Positions 1 to 12,120 are shown, numbered from the stretch's first letter. The stretch: DNA of 64,000 nt from Syngnathus acus (GCF_901709675.1 NC_051098.1:5344000-5407999); one strand, 5' to 3'. The notes: generated from the letters alone by a model not told the origin. Made by a program: numbers and translations.

Positions 1-475
1 AAACAACAACAACTGTTTATGTATATATTTTTAGAAAGAAGCTAATTCAATATTTTTTTAACCTAAGAATTTTCACTTTCAAATGCTATATTTATCACCA
101 ATATTGTCAGTGATGGATGATTAGCCCCAGAGGAACCTATATAACAAGTCTAAAATAAGAACAATAAAATAACAGCAATTGCCATGATGTTCTTGTTGCC
201 AATGGTTACATGACCGAAATCAATATTATTTATTAACAATTTGTATTTTATTTTATGATTTTTTATGACTAAGTACAATGTTTCAGGGTCTGCAATTTAA
301 GTATGTTAGAAATATATTACTCCTATATTCTGCATGAATTTGAGGTTACTTTTAGTTTGGTTAAATTTGGTTGAGAAAAAATTGCAGACTCAATCTTGAT
401 AAAAACGGAAAGCCCGGCGGACGGGTCCAGGCCATCTGCTGTGCCCACAGACACCCAGAGCCACCTTGCCATTGT
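1..475. other. AT-rich non-coding sequence
   Basis: This stretch has no exon-like reading frame and no repeat I recognise. It leads into the long CA microsatellite. The window begins inside intergenic or intronic DNA. Confidence 0.5.
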
Positions 476-533
476 ACACACACAAACACACGCATACACA
501 CACGCATGCACGCACACACACACACGCACACAC

Positions 534-629
<96 letters not shown>
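476..629. repeat. (CA)n microsatellite
   Basis: An imperfect CA tract (interrupted by CG, TG and AA) becomes an uninterrupted run of about 45 CA units from 539 to 629. All long Cys-Val and His-Thr reading frames here are translations of this repeat and are not genes. The pure run is long enough to be highly polymorphic. Confidence 0.97.
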
Positions 630-631
<2 letters not shown>

Positions 632-1719
632 TACATTTAAAATAATGTTTTTTTGCCGTGTGTTCTTGTTGGTGCCTATTTTTTTTTTTTACAAATGAAC
701 ACGCGCAAGAATAAATATTAATATAAAACCGTTTCTACATTCTGCATCTGTATTCTGAAATGTTCATTCCAAGTTTGAGCCTGCCATGACTACATAATTC
801 GATTTTCACTTTTTTTATGATGATTTATGAGATATGAATTGATTTTCAGCCTGAGAGAGCATCTTGGACTAAGCCTGCCTGAGACTGAAGGGGAAAAATA
901 ATCTGCAAAAGGGAGTGCTGGAAATATTGTAATTTTTAATGAATATTGCAGTGAAATAAGTCATTGCGAGATAAAATTAAATACCAATATGCATATAGGC
1001 AATATTTGGTTTTGATGAATTCAGACAAAAGGAAAATACAAATGTTGTTGACTTTTTAAAAGAAAATTACTATTCACAAACCTATTTAAAAAAACTTTCA
1101 CACAGAAAGTCAGCATGAGTATGATTTAGAGTTTTTTTTTTAACATGTGGTGCTAATTGGGTAAAGTTGTGGCCATGATTTTCCTCATCCATTAATAAGT
1201 TACATTGTGTAAAAAAGCAAACATCATCTATCATCTATAGATATTTTTTCACATCATAATGAATTTTATGCTTACTGTTTATGCTCTTCATGCATAGTAG
1301 CGTGATCATTTCTTTGATTTGAAGCCAAGTTGACTTTGATAAGTGTTTTTATTAATAAAAGTCAAAAGAAAAATCTTTCAGTACTATACTAAACGACACA
1401 TCTGACAAAGATAAAGAGACAAAGATACAGATACTCACTTCACATATTTGCCTAGCCACTTGACTCTAGGCAGCATTCATAGAAGGGGTGCTCATGAATG
1501 ATGTTTACTTGGCAAGCTGCCATCCATAGCAGAACAGAAAGGACAGAAGGAACTGAAAGAAACACAAGAAGACAAAGTCAAACAGACAAGACACTTTCTC
1601 CATTATAATAATTATGAGACAAAATTACATATGCACATTTTTTTCTACTTCATTACTCTGTAAGAAGATGTCACAATCTCTTTTTGTTGTTGTTTCCACC
1701 AGATCTTCTCATCTGTTTT
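630..1719. other. Intergenic sequence without recognised features
   Basis: AT-rich sequence with short homopolymer T runs. I see no exon, RNA gene or repeat family with confidence. Its right end (about 1560-1719) may be the diverged interior of the hAT-like element that ends at 1977. Confidence 0.4.
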
Positions 1720-1977
1720 TTACCGAAGACAAATTGTGCATCAAATTCGTGTCATTACTAGAATTGCAAATTGTCTTCACTTTTAATAAAATATTTAAAA
1801 GGATCAGTGTTTACTCATCTGATTTGAAAACAAGTTATTTGTCAGTTTGTTTTGTATCTTTTACTGTATATAATATGAGGTGCTCATACATTTATTTGGG
1901 TTGACAGTCATAATGGCCCTCCGAAAGAAGCTATGACTACAATGCGGCCCGTGAAAAAAAAGAGTTTGACACCCCTG
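1720..1977 (-). mobile_element. hAT-like non-autonomous element fragment, copy A
   Basis: Read on the minus strand, the element starts at 1977 with CAGGGGTGTCAAACTC, then a GGGCCGCATTG-type stretch. This terminus is very common in fish genomes and is usually attributed to hAT-related elements. A second copy starts at 27921. The two align through the terminus, through '...GACTGT(C/G)AA...', and through a TACAGTA...CAAATCAG stretch, so they belong to one family. Only one terminus is recognisable and the inner boundary is approximate. It has no coding capacity. Confidence 0.6.
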
Positions 1978-4348
1978 CTCTAGTCTGACAAATTAGAGTT
2001 TGACCAGCATTCTAGAACACACATTGTTTGACCTTAGAGCTTCCTCTGTATTGCATTCGACCTTACGTAACAAGTGCAGAGAATATGTTACCTTTCTAGG
2101 TATTACCTCTTCGATGCTTCTTAATTCAGTGCTTTCATGAATGCACTAAGAGTATTCGTCACAGAGCGTCAGTCCCCGTCCCCCCACCCGATTACCATTG
2201 CTCTGGAAGACCTGTGCTGTTGTGTGCACCCATGCTCAGCCAGCCAGATAAACTAAGAGTGTATCCTCAGGCACTCCATGAGACAGCCAATGACCTGGCT
2301 AATATGGGTGAATGCCCTTCTCCCAGACACACACATGAGCTCACGCGCACTCACACACAGAAACACGTATATTCTCACAAGCAAACGACACGCACCCGCA
2401 TCAGTCTTTCGAAGCACACATCTGACAAAACTGCTCTGTTAATTCAGGGGAGCGACACACTTTCATGTATCGTTCCTTTGTACGCCACTAACATTATGTT
2501 GTTATGTTTTCTGCTCAGTGCTTTCTTTCATTTTGAAGAGTTCCTTTTTAGCCTTTCATTCGCAGGCCAGCTCAAGCATGAACCTCAATTTTAGCTTTGA
2601 GCCCCAAGCTACTGTCACTAAAATAAGGAAATATGTTTTATGTAAACTGAAATATAATTAATGTCCTTTTAGACTGTTGAGCATTAAGAGCAGACCCCCT
2701 CGGACATCAACTTAGCCTTAAAAGAAAATCTTCAGTGATTCACAGACTTTTGTATGTTTTCTGCTCTTACAATTTTGTCCGATTTCATACCAAAATGACA
2801 TTCATAAGGCTGCTGATAAAGACCAGAAGAAGGGGAAGAAACATCATTGTAGATGTTCCTTGCCAACATGGTGGGAATTTTACAATGAGAGCTGCTATCT
2901 CCAATACACATGATGTCGTTCACCACCATGCCAATTTTGCATAAAAGCGACTGCATAGCCAGATGTATCCAGTTCATTTATATTGGCGCGTGCCCATCCC
3001 CCAAATTCCACATGTGAAAATTGAATCCTGGCACACATTCAGCACTGCAGGGGATGATTATCACACACGTGCTGGTAGTAGATTCTCATTAAAAGAGAGA
3101 TAATAGATACCATGGGATATGAGAAATGCTTCTTTAGCTGAAACGCTGATCTCTCCAATTAAGATCCCAGAATCCTCAGTGTCCCTGAGGTCTCATTATA
3201 CTCATGCGATCTGTATCACGTAGAAACTGATCAATGCATTAATGAGGTCTTTACTCACTTTCTGCTGTGTTTCTATCCCCTTAAAGAAACTTAAACCAAG
3301 GATGAGAGATATGTAATCATGTCTGCGAAATGCAAATATACAAAGACGTTGACGACGCAGAATCTGATAGAATGAATGACTTTTAAATCAATTAACGCTC
3401 ATTTACATATCGTAGCAAGGGGTCACGTATCACATAGTATTTTGGTCTCCTGTGATTCTGACTACAACTCTGCTTCAAACACAATCAATGAGAAGGAGCA
3501 AAGTGCCTTGGCAGAAAACTGGATAATATATGTGTCCATACAGTGAACTAATCACCAGGGACTTTTCCACAGCTCCATCAAGGAGTGAATCACTTTCTGA
3601 AAGACAGAGTCAAATCCCATCCATCACACACAAATGGACAAAGTGATGATTACAAGACTTAAAACATGTCACCACAGAGAAATCAATGCCTCTTCACTCT
3701 TGGTGACACTAAACAGTGGGGACACGTGGGGATCAGGGCTGCTTTGGAAGATTATGACTTGATATAAATAGGATAAATATGACACAGAACCAAAAAGCCA
3801 CATGTGGAGTCTCCTTTTATCATGAAGACTTGTTCAACAATGCAATGCAACAGTGCAACTCTAGTTATCAACATCAAGAAAAGGCTGCAAAAGATGTTAT
3901 TGAGACACACTTTTTGCTGATAATCTACAAATACAGCAATTATCTGTAAGAATAAAAAATGTATATGGCTCGAATGGTGTATAAAGCAAACTGCAATAGA
4001 GTACTGCAACCTAAACACTGTAGTTGGAATTTATGTAGTTACCGCCATCGTGTGGTAAGAATGGTCACTACATCACTACGAGCCTCTATTTACACGGCTT
4101 ATAAATTGGTTTGAATTGTAAATTTACATTGTAAAATAATATAGAATGACACATAGAATAAAACATTTAAAAATATACATTGAGAAAAATCTGCAGTTCA
4201 AGTCTGATTTGTTATTTAAAAGAGATGGAACAAAAGAACATTATTAAATAAACATTCCAATAATCAATTCGTATCAAACGAGAGTAATAAATATTAGCTG
4301 TTGCAAATGAAGTTGCAAAATATTTTCACTTGCTAATATGCATAATAT
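1978..4348. other. Intergenic sequence downstream of bloc1s3
   Basis: No supported gene. It contains a short degenerate CA/CG stretch near 2325-2400 and otherwise unique-looking sequence. The 3' UTR and poly(A) site of the minus-strand bloc1s3 gene must lie at its right end, but I found no canonical AATAAA on that strand close to the stop codon. Reading frames of 70-126 codons at 2214, 2732 and 3752 have no exon signals or recognisable content. Confidence 0.45.
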
Positions 4349-5903
4349 CTATACTTCTTTTCTTTGGGATAAAGGAGTGTTATTTTCCTCTGAATCATTC
4401 AACTTGATATCAGGTAATATCTGACAACTGGTGATGATGTCGATCTTCTCAGACACGGCCTTCAAGTCATCCAAAATCAGCCGGATGCTATGAGAAGCGT
4501 TGATGATAGCGCTCTGTGATGTGTTAAGCTGTGCCGTTGTACTGCGCACCTTTGAAAACAACATTTAGTCACAATGAAAGAGTTTCAATATTTTTTCATA
4601 CATTAAAACTTGTGCATAAGGTAAATTAATGAACAGTCTAAAATTATTGAATTGAGAGCATACAGTATATCATTAGCCTAATATCATAAGTGCCTCGATC
4701 AGTTTTAACTTCCCTTTACATTATCAATTCAAATACCTCCGTGCTGGCTAAAAATGGTATTTTCTTTAAGTCATACATATAATACACCAAGTAGACTATT
4801 ATGACCCTCGCACATGCATCTAATGACATTTACTATATTATAATCAAATTCTTCCTTTGCAAAAAAATAGTGCACAGTTGTGAATTTGTGCTTGTCAGTG
4901 GGGAATTAGTTTAATCTTAGTATTGTGGTTGATAGTGGTGTAAAATAGCATAACACATCTAGATGGTGATATTTGTTACCTTGTTTAGCTACATTAAAAG
5001 GAACAGACAAGGAAACATTAAAAACAGCTTTTAGTATGATGCAGTGTAGTTTTAGACCACTGCAACAACAGCCACAATAATATACTGACCTAGTATATTG
5101 TAAACGGAAACCTGTCAGACAATGTCAATCAGAACAGAACATTATTATCTTTTAAAAGGTAGACTATGATCAAGTTCTTGTGCTGGATGCCATTACCGCA
5201 TGCTACCGGTCATATACGTTATGGACACTTGGTTTTCATTTGAATTAGTGTGCAGTACCTCCTTGCTAGCATTGCCATATACGTGTCGTAGCATTTGCCC
5301 CACATTGGAATAGAGCCGGCTGTTTGACTCCTGCAATTTCTGCTGCAATAATGTATCACCTAGAAATTCAACACAATAAATTAGTGAAGCACCAATTACA
5401 TACTATGCATTTGGTCAAAATGGTTAGTCCACCCAGAATAAAACAGTCCAGTCATTATTTTGGTTAATGTCATGACAATGACAATTTCATTTAGTACTGT
5501 GCAGGTATTTATATTTGGCATTACTCACCAACAGGCTTATGTGTAGGACTTGGTCTGTCTTCCACAACAGATTGTATATTTGGGTGATCTCTTACGACAA
5601 TAAGCGGAGGTAGATCTCTTTTGAGTATCTTAGCACTTTCGTGACTCAATGCAGAACCTCGGGTCGACGTCTCCACTTCATCCTCGCTCTCTGTTTCAGA
5701 AGCTTCCCCTTGAACCTGGGGAGAGCAACAAGATTTCTGAAAGAGGTGGAGGTTTATGTAGCTTTGATGTCCGCAGACAACAAAACTACCTTGGCTCCTA
5801 CAATGGCCGTCTGGGGAGTTGGCAGGGAGGTAATGTAAACTTCATCATCCGAGTCTGTTTCGGATGCCTCGCCCTGCACCACGATCGGGTATCTGCTGGA
5901 CAT
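4349..5903 (-). CDS. bloc1s3: BLOC-1 complex subunit 3 (four coding exons)
   Basis: This gene encodes a subunit of BLOC-1, the cytosolic octamer that sorts cargo from endosomes to lysosome-related organelles such as melanosomes; human loss causes Hermansky-Pudlak syndrome 8. Minus-strand coding exons are 5790-5903, 5529-5715, 5259-5359 and 4349-4549. All three introns are GT-AG, the frame joins exactly, and the product is 200 aa (human 202). The N-terminus begins MSSRYPIVVQGEASETDSDD. An acidic VQGEASETESEDE repeat opens exon 2, followed by RDLPPLIVVRD, which matches human RDLPPLVVQRE. Exons 3-4 form the helical, coiled-coil-prone half, with ASHSIRLILDDLKAVSEKID and then CQILPDIK, matching the human AAHSVRL...CRLLPDI. 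The first intron is only 74 bp. It lies head to head with trappc6a. The start is the first ATG in frame with the conserved acidic motif. I judge it functional. An untranslated upstream exon cannot be excluded. Confidence 0.95.
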
Positions 5904-6790
5904 GACCACTGTACACATAAGAGCAAAATAGCAGCACTTGGATTAGAGCATATCACATTTTAATCCAGATAAAATATCAAACGTGTCTGTCACATGGTCA
6001 CATATTGTCTCATTGAAATTAAATACCAAATGATGCAATATAAATGAAGGTAAAACAAACCCCAGATTGTCAACACCGAATTCAAATGGTGTCCGATCAC
6101 ATGAGCAGACAGGAACTCGTTTGTTACTAAAGTCCAATCGAAATGCAGTATGTATGTCACGTGGTAAACGGCGCTCCACTCCGGCAGGAGGCTGTCAGCT
6201 GACAGTAAAAGTGGACGCTTAATTTGTTGGCATACACCGCAGAGTTGGCGTGGATATTCACCCCTACATGCTTTCTGCTTAAAAAACACAAACAAAATTG
6301 GACACAAATAGAAGTCTAGGAATATGTTTCTTTACTTTAGTAGAATCGCTGTAATGTATCACCTCTTTAATGTAGGTTGTGCCATATTCAGTTGAGTAGT
6401 TGTACCCGCGGACTGCTTGTGAATTTAATTACGAGCAAACCCCGGAAGTGTCTCTGTTTACCTTCGTAGTTGCCATTCATCGGATGGGTAGGTTTAACAA
6501 TTTATTTTACCCGTGTCATCTGTCTCGGTTGAATTTAAGATAACATTTAAATGAATTAAAATGTGCCCCAATTTAATCTGTGTTATATTTAAAGTAAACT
6601 ACCCTAAACGCACAATGAAAAGGGGATGCTTGGTGACAGCGAATAACTAAGCTAGCTCAAGCTAGGCTCGCTGCTTGTTGTAATCGGTTCCATCAATGAT
6701 TTTAGTTCCGAACCTCAATAACAACAACTTACACGTTTGTCAAGGTTTCTCATGACTTTCGTTCTGTTTCTCATTTTGTGGTTGTCAGGG
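5904..6790. promoter_or_regulatory. Shared bidirectional promoter region of bloc1s3 and trappc6a
   Basis: The 887 bp between the two divergent start codons contains an ETS/GABP-type site, CCCGGAAGTG, at 6441-6450. It is followed by a TTGCCATTCAT stretch (6470-6480) that could bind YY1. No TATA box is evident. ETS-driven, TATA-less promoters are typical of head-to-head housekeeping genes. A GTAGGT donor-like site at 6488 and a TTGTCAG acceptor at 6788 suggest a non-coding first exon for trappc6a, ending at 6487. The factor assignments are inference from motifs only. Confidence 0.6.
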
Positions 6791-7956
6791 ATGGCAGACG
6801 ACGCTCTCTTTGAGTTTCTCCATATGGAGATTGTGGCACACGTATACAGGGATCTGCAATCCATTAAAGGAGAGACTGACAACAAGGTTTGTATACATTG
6901 GTTATTCTAGTCAAGAATTCGCATGACTTTCTTCTTTTTTTTTTAATGATTAAAGTCACTTTTAGCCATGCATATGACACTGTCAGTATTATGTGTTCCA
7001 TATAGGACAGAGCCTCCCGTGTTTCTATTTTGGAGGGGATGGGCTACAGAGTGGGACAAGGACTCATTGAGAGGTAGGTCATTACTATTTTATTGCAGTA
7101 TCTTATCTTTATATTTATGTTGTACTTTTTTGTACTTCTAGATTGACGAGGGATTCCCCCTGCTTCAAAGATGAGTTGGATGTAATGAAATTCGTTTGTA
7201 AAGACTTTTGGACAAAGGTTTTCAGGAGGCAGGTGGACAATCTCAGAACAAACCATCAGGTGATAATTAAACCAAACTGTTTTATTCATATTCACTTCTG
7301 AGGTGTCACATCTTATGTTTCTTTATATGATTTTTTTTAGGGCACCTATGTATTGCAGGATAACAAATTTAATATGCTGACTCAGCTCTCTAATGGTAAA
7401 CAGTACCTGGATCAAGCACCTAAGGTCAGGGCACACATTTTGTATGATTTGTTTTCTCCCCCTCCTTCATAAATGATTGACATGTCTAATTTTAATGTGT
7501 GCTCCGCTCCCCACCCTCAGTATCTCGCCTTTTCATGTGGTGTGGTGAGAGGAGCTCTGTCAAATTTAGGTCTTGAAAGTGTCGTTACAGCTGAGGTCTC
7601 TGTCATGCCATCATGTAAGTACCAACAGACTTATTGTATATCATAGAAAATTCAATGAAACCTATCATTTTGAATTCAATGCAAAGTTGCAAACCTCTAA
7701 AAAATATTCCTCTGAAGTTGCATAAATATTTATATTTATGTCCAGAAGTATTTGGGTTGAGATCTGGCTGGTAAATTGATGATTGAAAAGTATTCAGTTT
7801 ATTTGCCTTCAAAAGGTCTTGGAAGCCAAACTGTTACTGTTCATCTGAGGAATGAAAGTGATTTAGATAAATGAAATGAAAAGTAAATGAAAACAAATGA
7901 TTAACTGTGCTGTTATCTTTGCAGGTAAGTTTCAAGTGGTCATCCAAAAATTATGA
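6791..7956 (+). CDS. trappc6a: TRAPP complex subunit 6A-like (six coding exons)
   Basis: This is a Bet3-family subunit of the TRAPP tethering complex. It pairs with TRAPPC3 and takes part in ER-Golgi and later membrane traffic through Rab activation. Exons are 6791-6886, 7006-7073, 7142-7259, 7341-7424, 7521-7614 and 7925-7956. All introns are GT-AG, the frame joins without a break, and the product is 163 aa. Conserved landmarks are LFEFLHMEIVA at the N-terminus, EGMGYRVGQGLIER, DELDVMKFVCKDFW, LRTNHQGTYVLQDNKF, YLAFSCGVVRGALSNLG and the C-terminal CKFQVVIQKL. The LFEFLH start, GTYVLQDN, and the bloc1s3 neighbour favour TRAPPC6A over TRAPPC6B, although several positions (DFW, QGLIER, IQKL) are 6B-like. 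Databases may call it trappc6b-like. Exon 6 carries only nine sense codons plus the stop. Confidence 0.94.
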
Positions 7957-8390
7957 CAAAGTCCTACCTTACTACTGAGTTCAAGCATCCTTGACCTTCA
8001 CGTCAAGGTCTGATGTTACCAAAAAGTAAAGTGGCTGCCATTGTCTTATCCGATTCATATACACCAGAAAGAATCAAATAGTTCCCAAGGTGCCCACAGC
8101 ATGTTCTGATGCCCATAGTTGTAGGACTAAATGGGGTTTCTACATTTTAACTTGTACAATTCAGATACAGGTGTAGAGTTTCTACTTGATGACTTTCTCA
8201 TCTGTCTACAAACATTTTTTTCTTCTATACACAGATTCTTTTGTTCAGACAATGAAAATGTGAGTTGTTACCTGCTGACAGTTTCTTCAGCTTCCTCAGA
8301 GCCGGAAGACTGGAGTAGCAGTCGAAACTGTCAGCAGGTAACAACTAAAATTTTCATTGTCTGAATAAAAGTATAGCATTACGAAGACAT
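7957..8390 (+). promoter_or_regulatory. trappc6a 3' UTR with poly(A) signal
   Basis: The first AATAAA downstream of the trappc6a stop is at 8364-8369, which implies cleavage near 8380-8390 and a 3' UTR of about 430 nt. Its last 120 nt are a long inverted repeat (listed separately), and the poly(A) signal starts on the last two bases of the right arm. The end position is inferred from the signal only. Confidence 0.55.
8244..8365. repeat. Long inverted repeat (hairpin) at the trappc6a 3' UTR end
   Basis: The left arm 8244-8285 and right arm 8324-8365 are complementary over 42 bp with two mismatches, around a 38-nt loop. Partial pairing continues a few bases outward. The inner part of each arm holds the complementary 23-mers that begin AGTTGTTACCTGCTGACAG on the left. 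It may be a foldback mobile element or two inverted copies of a repeat. It has no meaningful coding potential. Confidence 0.9.
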
Positions 8391-11300
8391 GATGAATCTC
8401 GTCAAAATAATTCTTCTTCTACTGTATGAAAATAGGTGGAACTAAGCTGACTGACGGGGTTCAGTCTGGTTGATATGCTTGTGCCACATAATCATGTTTA
8501 CAAGTAAATTTTAAAAATGCTTTCAGTAAATTCCATCCATTTCTGTACCTACTAAAACTGTGTTCGGAAACTGTGGTTTGGGGTTGAATGTTATGCTTGA
8601 TTCATATTTGACTTATGAGACAGCCAGTTGGTTCAAATTCGGGTTTAAAAGCAAAATGGTAAAATCCCAGCAGCTCGCTGAAATTGAAGAAGTCCTTATT
8701 AACCCCTACTTAATGATGCTGGATGGTCTTTTCATCACAGACTGTCTAATAATGTGGCTTAGCATTGGAGATATGTGTCAAATGAAAGAAAAGTCACATA
8801 ACTATGTGCTCCTCTGAGGGCAGCAAATGGTCTGTATAAAAAGCTACAAGTAGTCGGTGCAATTTGTATCATTTGAGTGCATCGTTTTGTCTGTTTTTGT
8901 CGGAACAAAAAAACAAAACATAAAACGTTTTAGTACCGTAATGCAATGAATCTCATTGTGGATATTGTCATTGCCACCACTAGAGGGAAGTACAGTGCTG
9001 TTATTCTGATGTAAGCCTTGCACTGCAATGTACAACTAGATGCTGTTCAGATCTATCTCTCCCTCACAAACCTCAACCTTAATTTCTGTACATTCATTCA
9101 GTCTGTTTTCAAACATTTGAACAATGACAAACTAGTAATTTGTTCTCGTAGTTGTATTGTTATTCATCTTGTAACCAGGAAAAGTCTGTAATGTGTTCTT
9201 GGCCTCCCTTTTAAGAGCTATAAAAATACAAGTCATTTCATATAACTTGTGTGTTGAGAACAACTTCTTGATTACATGATCCATTTACAAGTCCAAAGAT
9301 CACAATTTTCTGAGTTTAATTCAAGCTCATTCCTTTATGTTCCAATGTTAGTACGTTGTTTTTGATTCATAAATGTGTTATTATTACTACAACTAATTAT
9401 GTGATTCCTGAATATTCAAAGTCAATCCAGTCTTCTGTGAGCCAACAGAATAATTATACTCATCATTTTATTCCAAATGTTAAACTGCCTAATACAATTT
9501 ACTGGTAATATTAAATGTTGCCAGGGATAACGGTTGAATTGTTGGGATTCTCACTTAAGTTTTTAATTGCCCGTTTACATTCTGCTTGTAATTGTGCAAA
9601 AACAGGGTTAAAGCCCAGGAAACAAGAGTATTCTCTGATCTAAGTTAAGTTAAAGTCATCCCGTGTCATACGACTGGAACAACAGCAATTCACACTTTCA
9701 AAATAAACTACGTTGATTGAAACAAATCAGAAATAACTGTAACCCACTGAAAACGTGAGAAGACAAATCCCCTCAGAAAATAAAACATGTCTGCAGGCAG
9801 GATTAGAGAGAGAGCCAACGAGACGGAGGCAGGGGCAGGAGTTGTAGAAATTAGGTAGAGAGAAGGAGACTTGAGTTGGAGAGATTTAGAAACCACTACA
9901 GGAAATGAAATGTAAAAAAGGGGAGTTCACAAGAGATGGTAGGAGTTGGGGGTAGGGAGGAAGCTAGGCTTGAAAAAAAACAAGGATGGTGAGAAATAAG
10001 AGAGGGTAATCTGAAAATAGTAAGTCAACTGAATCTGCCCCTTAATATTTACCTTCATTGCCTCATGGTCAGAATCTCCTGAAGTTGAAACACCCTTTCC
10101 ATTTTCCCGCCACACTTTATATGGAAACTGGGGACAAAATGTAATTGATGTCCTGTAGGAAGAAGAAAAAAAAAATACACAAATTAACTGCTGACACGTA
10201 TACCTTGTGCCATGCAAAATTTTCATTAGCATCAACATAAAACAAATGTTTTGTTTAATTGCGCAAATTCACTAAACATGCGCACACATTTATAATCTAT
10301 CATACAAGAGTTTACATACTCACTCCAAAGTTTACGTACTCAATCCAAAACATCTTGGTTGATCAACATTTTCTGAAAACTTGATAAAAGGAAGGTTTAG
10401 AGTCCCAGGATTGTGTTATTGTGTTTTGTTGCTATCTTTTTTTGCGTGTGAACGATCTCATGGGATGCCACTCACGCCCCATGGCTACATTTTTTTTACC
10501 CTTACTTTTGAGATGACTTCTTTCCGCCTTAGCCTTGTCATTCAACCTCCTTTGCTCATGCATACTGAGAATGAGTCTCCCACTCTCACACACAAGCACA
10601 AACTTTGTCTCTATGGGCCATATGTTGACCCGTGGTGGACCTGAATACGGCCATCTGCCTGCCTTTCCCTATGCCCCACAGGGCAAGAGTGTGGGAGAAT
10701 GTCGATAAGATACAATACAACACACACACTCACACGACACACACATGCCTTTAACCCCTTTACAGCCACTAATCATTCTCAGACACCCCTCATGTTAAAA
10801 GTGACATGATAATTGCTCTTGAATGAGTGTGGATGAAAGTAATTTATACCTGGCAGTTATCAATAAACTGCTGTTGGTGTATCTGCATTTTTTGAGGGGC
10901 ATTTTAACTATATAGTTAATGTTTGCCGAGAAGATATTCTTAAAAAAAAAAGTACTGTTATATCCCAAGCTTATTTTCCAATCGCTGCTTAAAAAGTAGA
11001 GCCAAGCATTGTTTTAGTGTCTTGAGCAAGGCCCCCCCCCCCCCTCTTGTCCCAGTTGTGCATGTGTGTGGATTGGACCAATGTGTCTACTATATGTAAT
11101 GCATGAAGAATGAAACTAAAATTATGAAAAGAGAATCGCCCCTGGGTATAAAGTCCAGTAATACATTATAATGTAAGCAGTGTTGTGCTAATGAAGCCAA
11201 TAGCTCCCAATAGCCCTATAAACTACTGAGACTACAATGTGAGGGGGACATCACTGAAGGAGTGGAATAAAGAAAGGGAAGACGAAGGGGTGGGGGGTTG

Positions 11301-12120
11301 GACTGTCTTGGTGGCGAGTTAAGAGAGAAAGGAAATGGGTGGGAGACCAAGCTCTGTAAGATTAAACTCGCAAACAAAAGACTTCTTATCTCCGCATGAG
11401 ATCTCCATGGCAGCATGCTGCTGTCACACAGGCTCCAGCAGGCCTTGGGGAATGTTCATTTCTTCTATTCATTTTTGGCAAACTTTCCGCATGTGAACAG
11501 AGCTGTCACATAGATTTAAATATAATCACTGGTGAACAACAGGAGCTTTATCAAAATGCACTCAGACCATAAACGGATTCCCCTGGGCATCTTCCAGTTG
11601 TTAATGACACTGTACATGTACCGTAAACAACACAATTACTTCTAAGGTCAGCTTTGTTGTATCTTTAACTTCCTATTTAGGTATTGTCTGGGTAACACTG
11701 AATCTACTAGGTTTCATAACCTCATTGAAAACTTGTAGCATTTTTGGCCAATGTTATCTCAAATACTGTTGGTATAGTTAACAAGATTCAAAATAAGTTT
11801 GATTTGTGCTCATCTTTGACACAGTCACTGTTGTAACATTTTTTATCAATGTTTTGTATTGCATTACCTAAATACAAATATGATAGTCAGTATGATAGTC
11901 GTTTTTGACTGATCATAAACTACAAAATATTAAAATGATGCATCAGATAGTGTCAAAGAAAACATCGCAGTGTCAAACTCTATCCAATTCATTAAATTTT
12001 ATTTGAATATATTTATTCAGCTATCAATTTTACATAACACTTGTCCTCGTTTGTTACGACTCGCGACTGAGGTGGAGCCAAATCCAGCTAAATTTGGGAC
12101 ACACCCTCAGCTGGTTACAA
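8391..12120. other. Intergenic sequence between trappc6a and the first ZFP36-family gene
   Basis: No gene supported. At 10309-10348 there are two adjacent 20-bp near-copies (AGTTTAC[A/G]TACTCA[C/A]TCCAA). There are poly-C and poly-A runs near 11032 and 10942. A CCACTAGAGGGAAGTACAGTG stretch near 8978 resembles a short dispersed fish repeat. The reading frames at 8131, 8560, 9927, 10381 and 11970 lack splice signals and similarity. Confidence 0.45.

Noticed and set aside
323-698. Cys-Val and His-Thr reading frames of 79-100 codons
   Set aside because: They are translations of the CA microsatellite at 476-629.
4550-4564. ATG giving MLFSK as the start of a small bloc1s3-like protein
   Set aside because: These codons lie in the intron. 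The acceptor TTTTCAAAG at 4550 begins the last exon, and upstream exons complete the protein.
10309-10348. 20-bp tandem repeat considered as a transposon end
   Set aside because: There are only two copies with two mismatches and no matching partner repeat. It is recorded only as local sequence.
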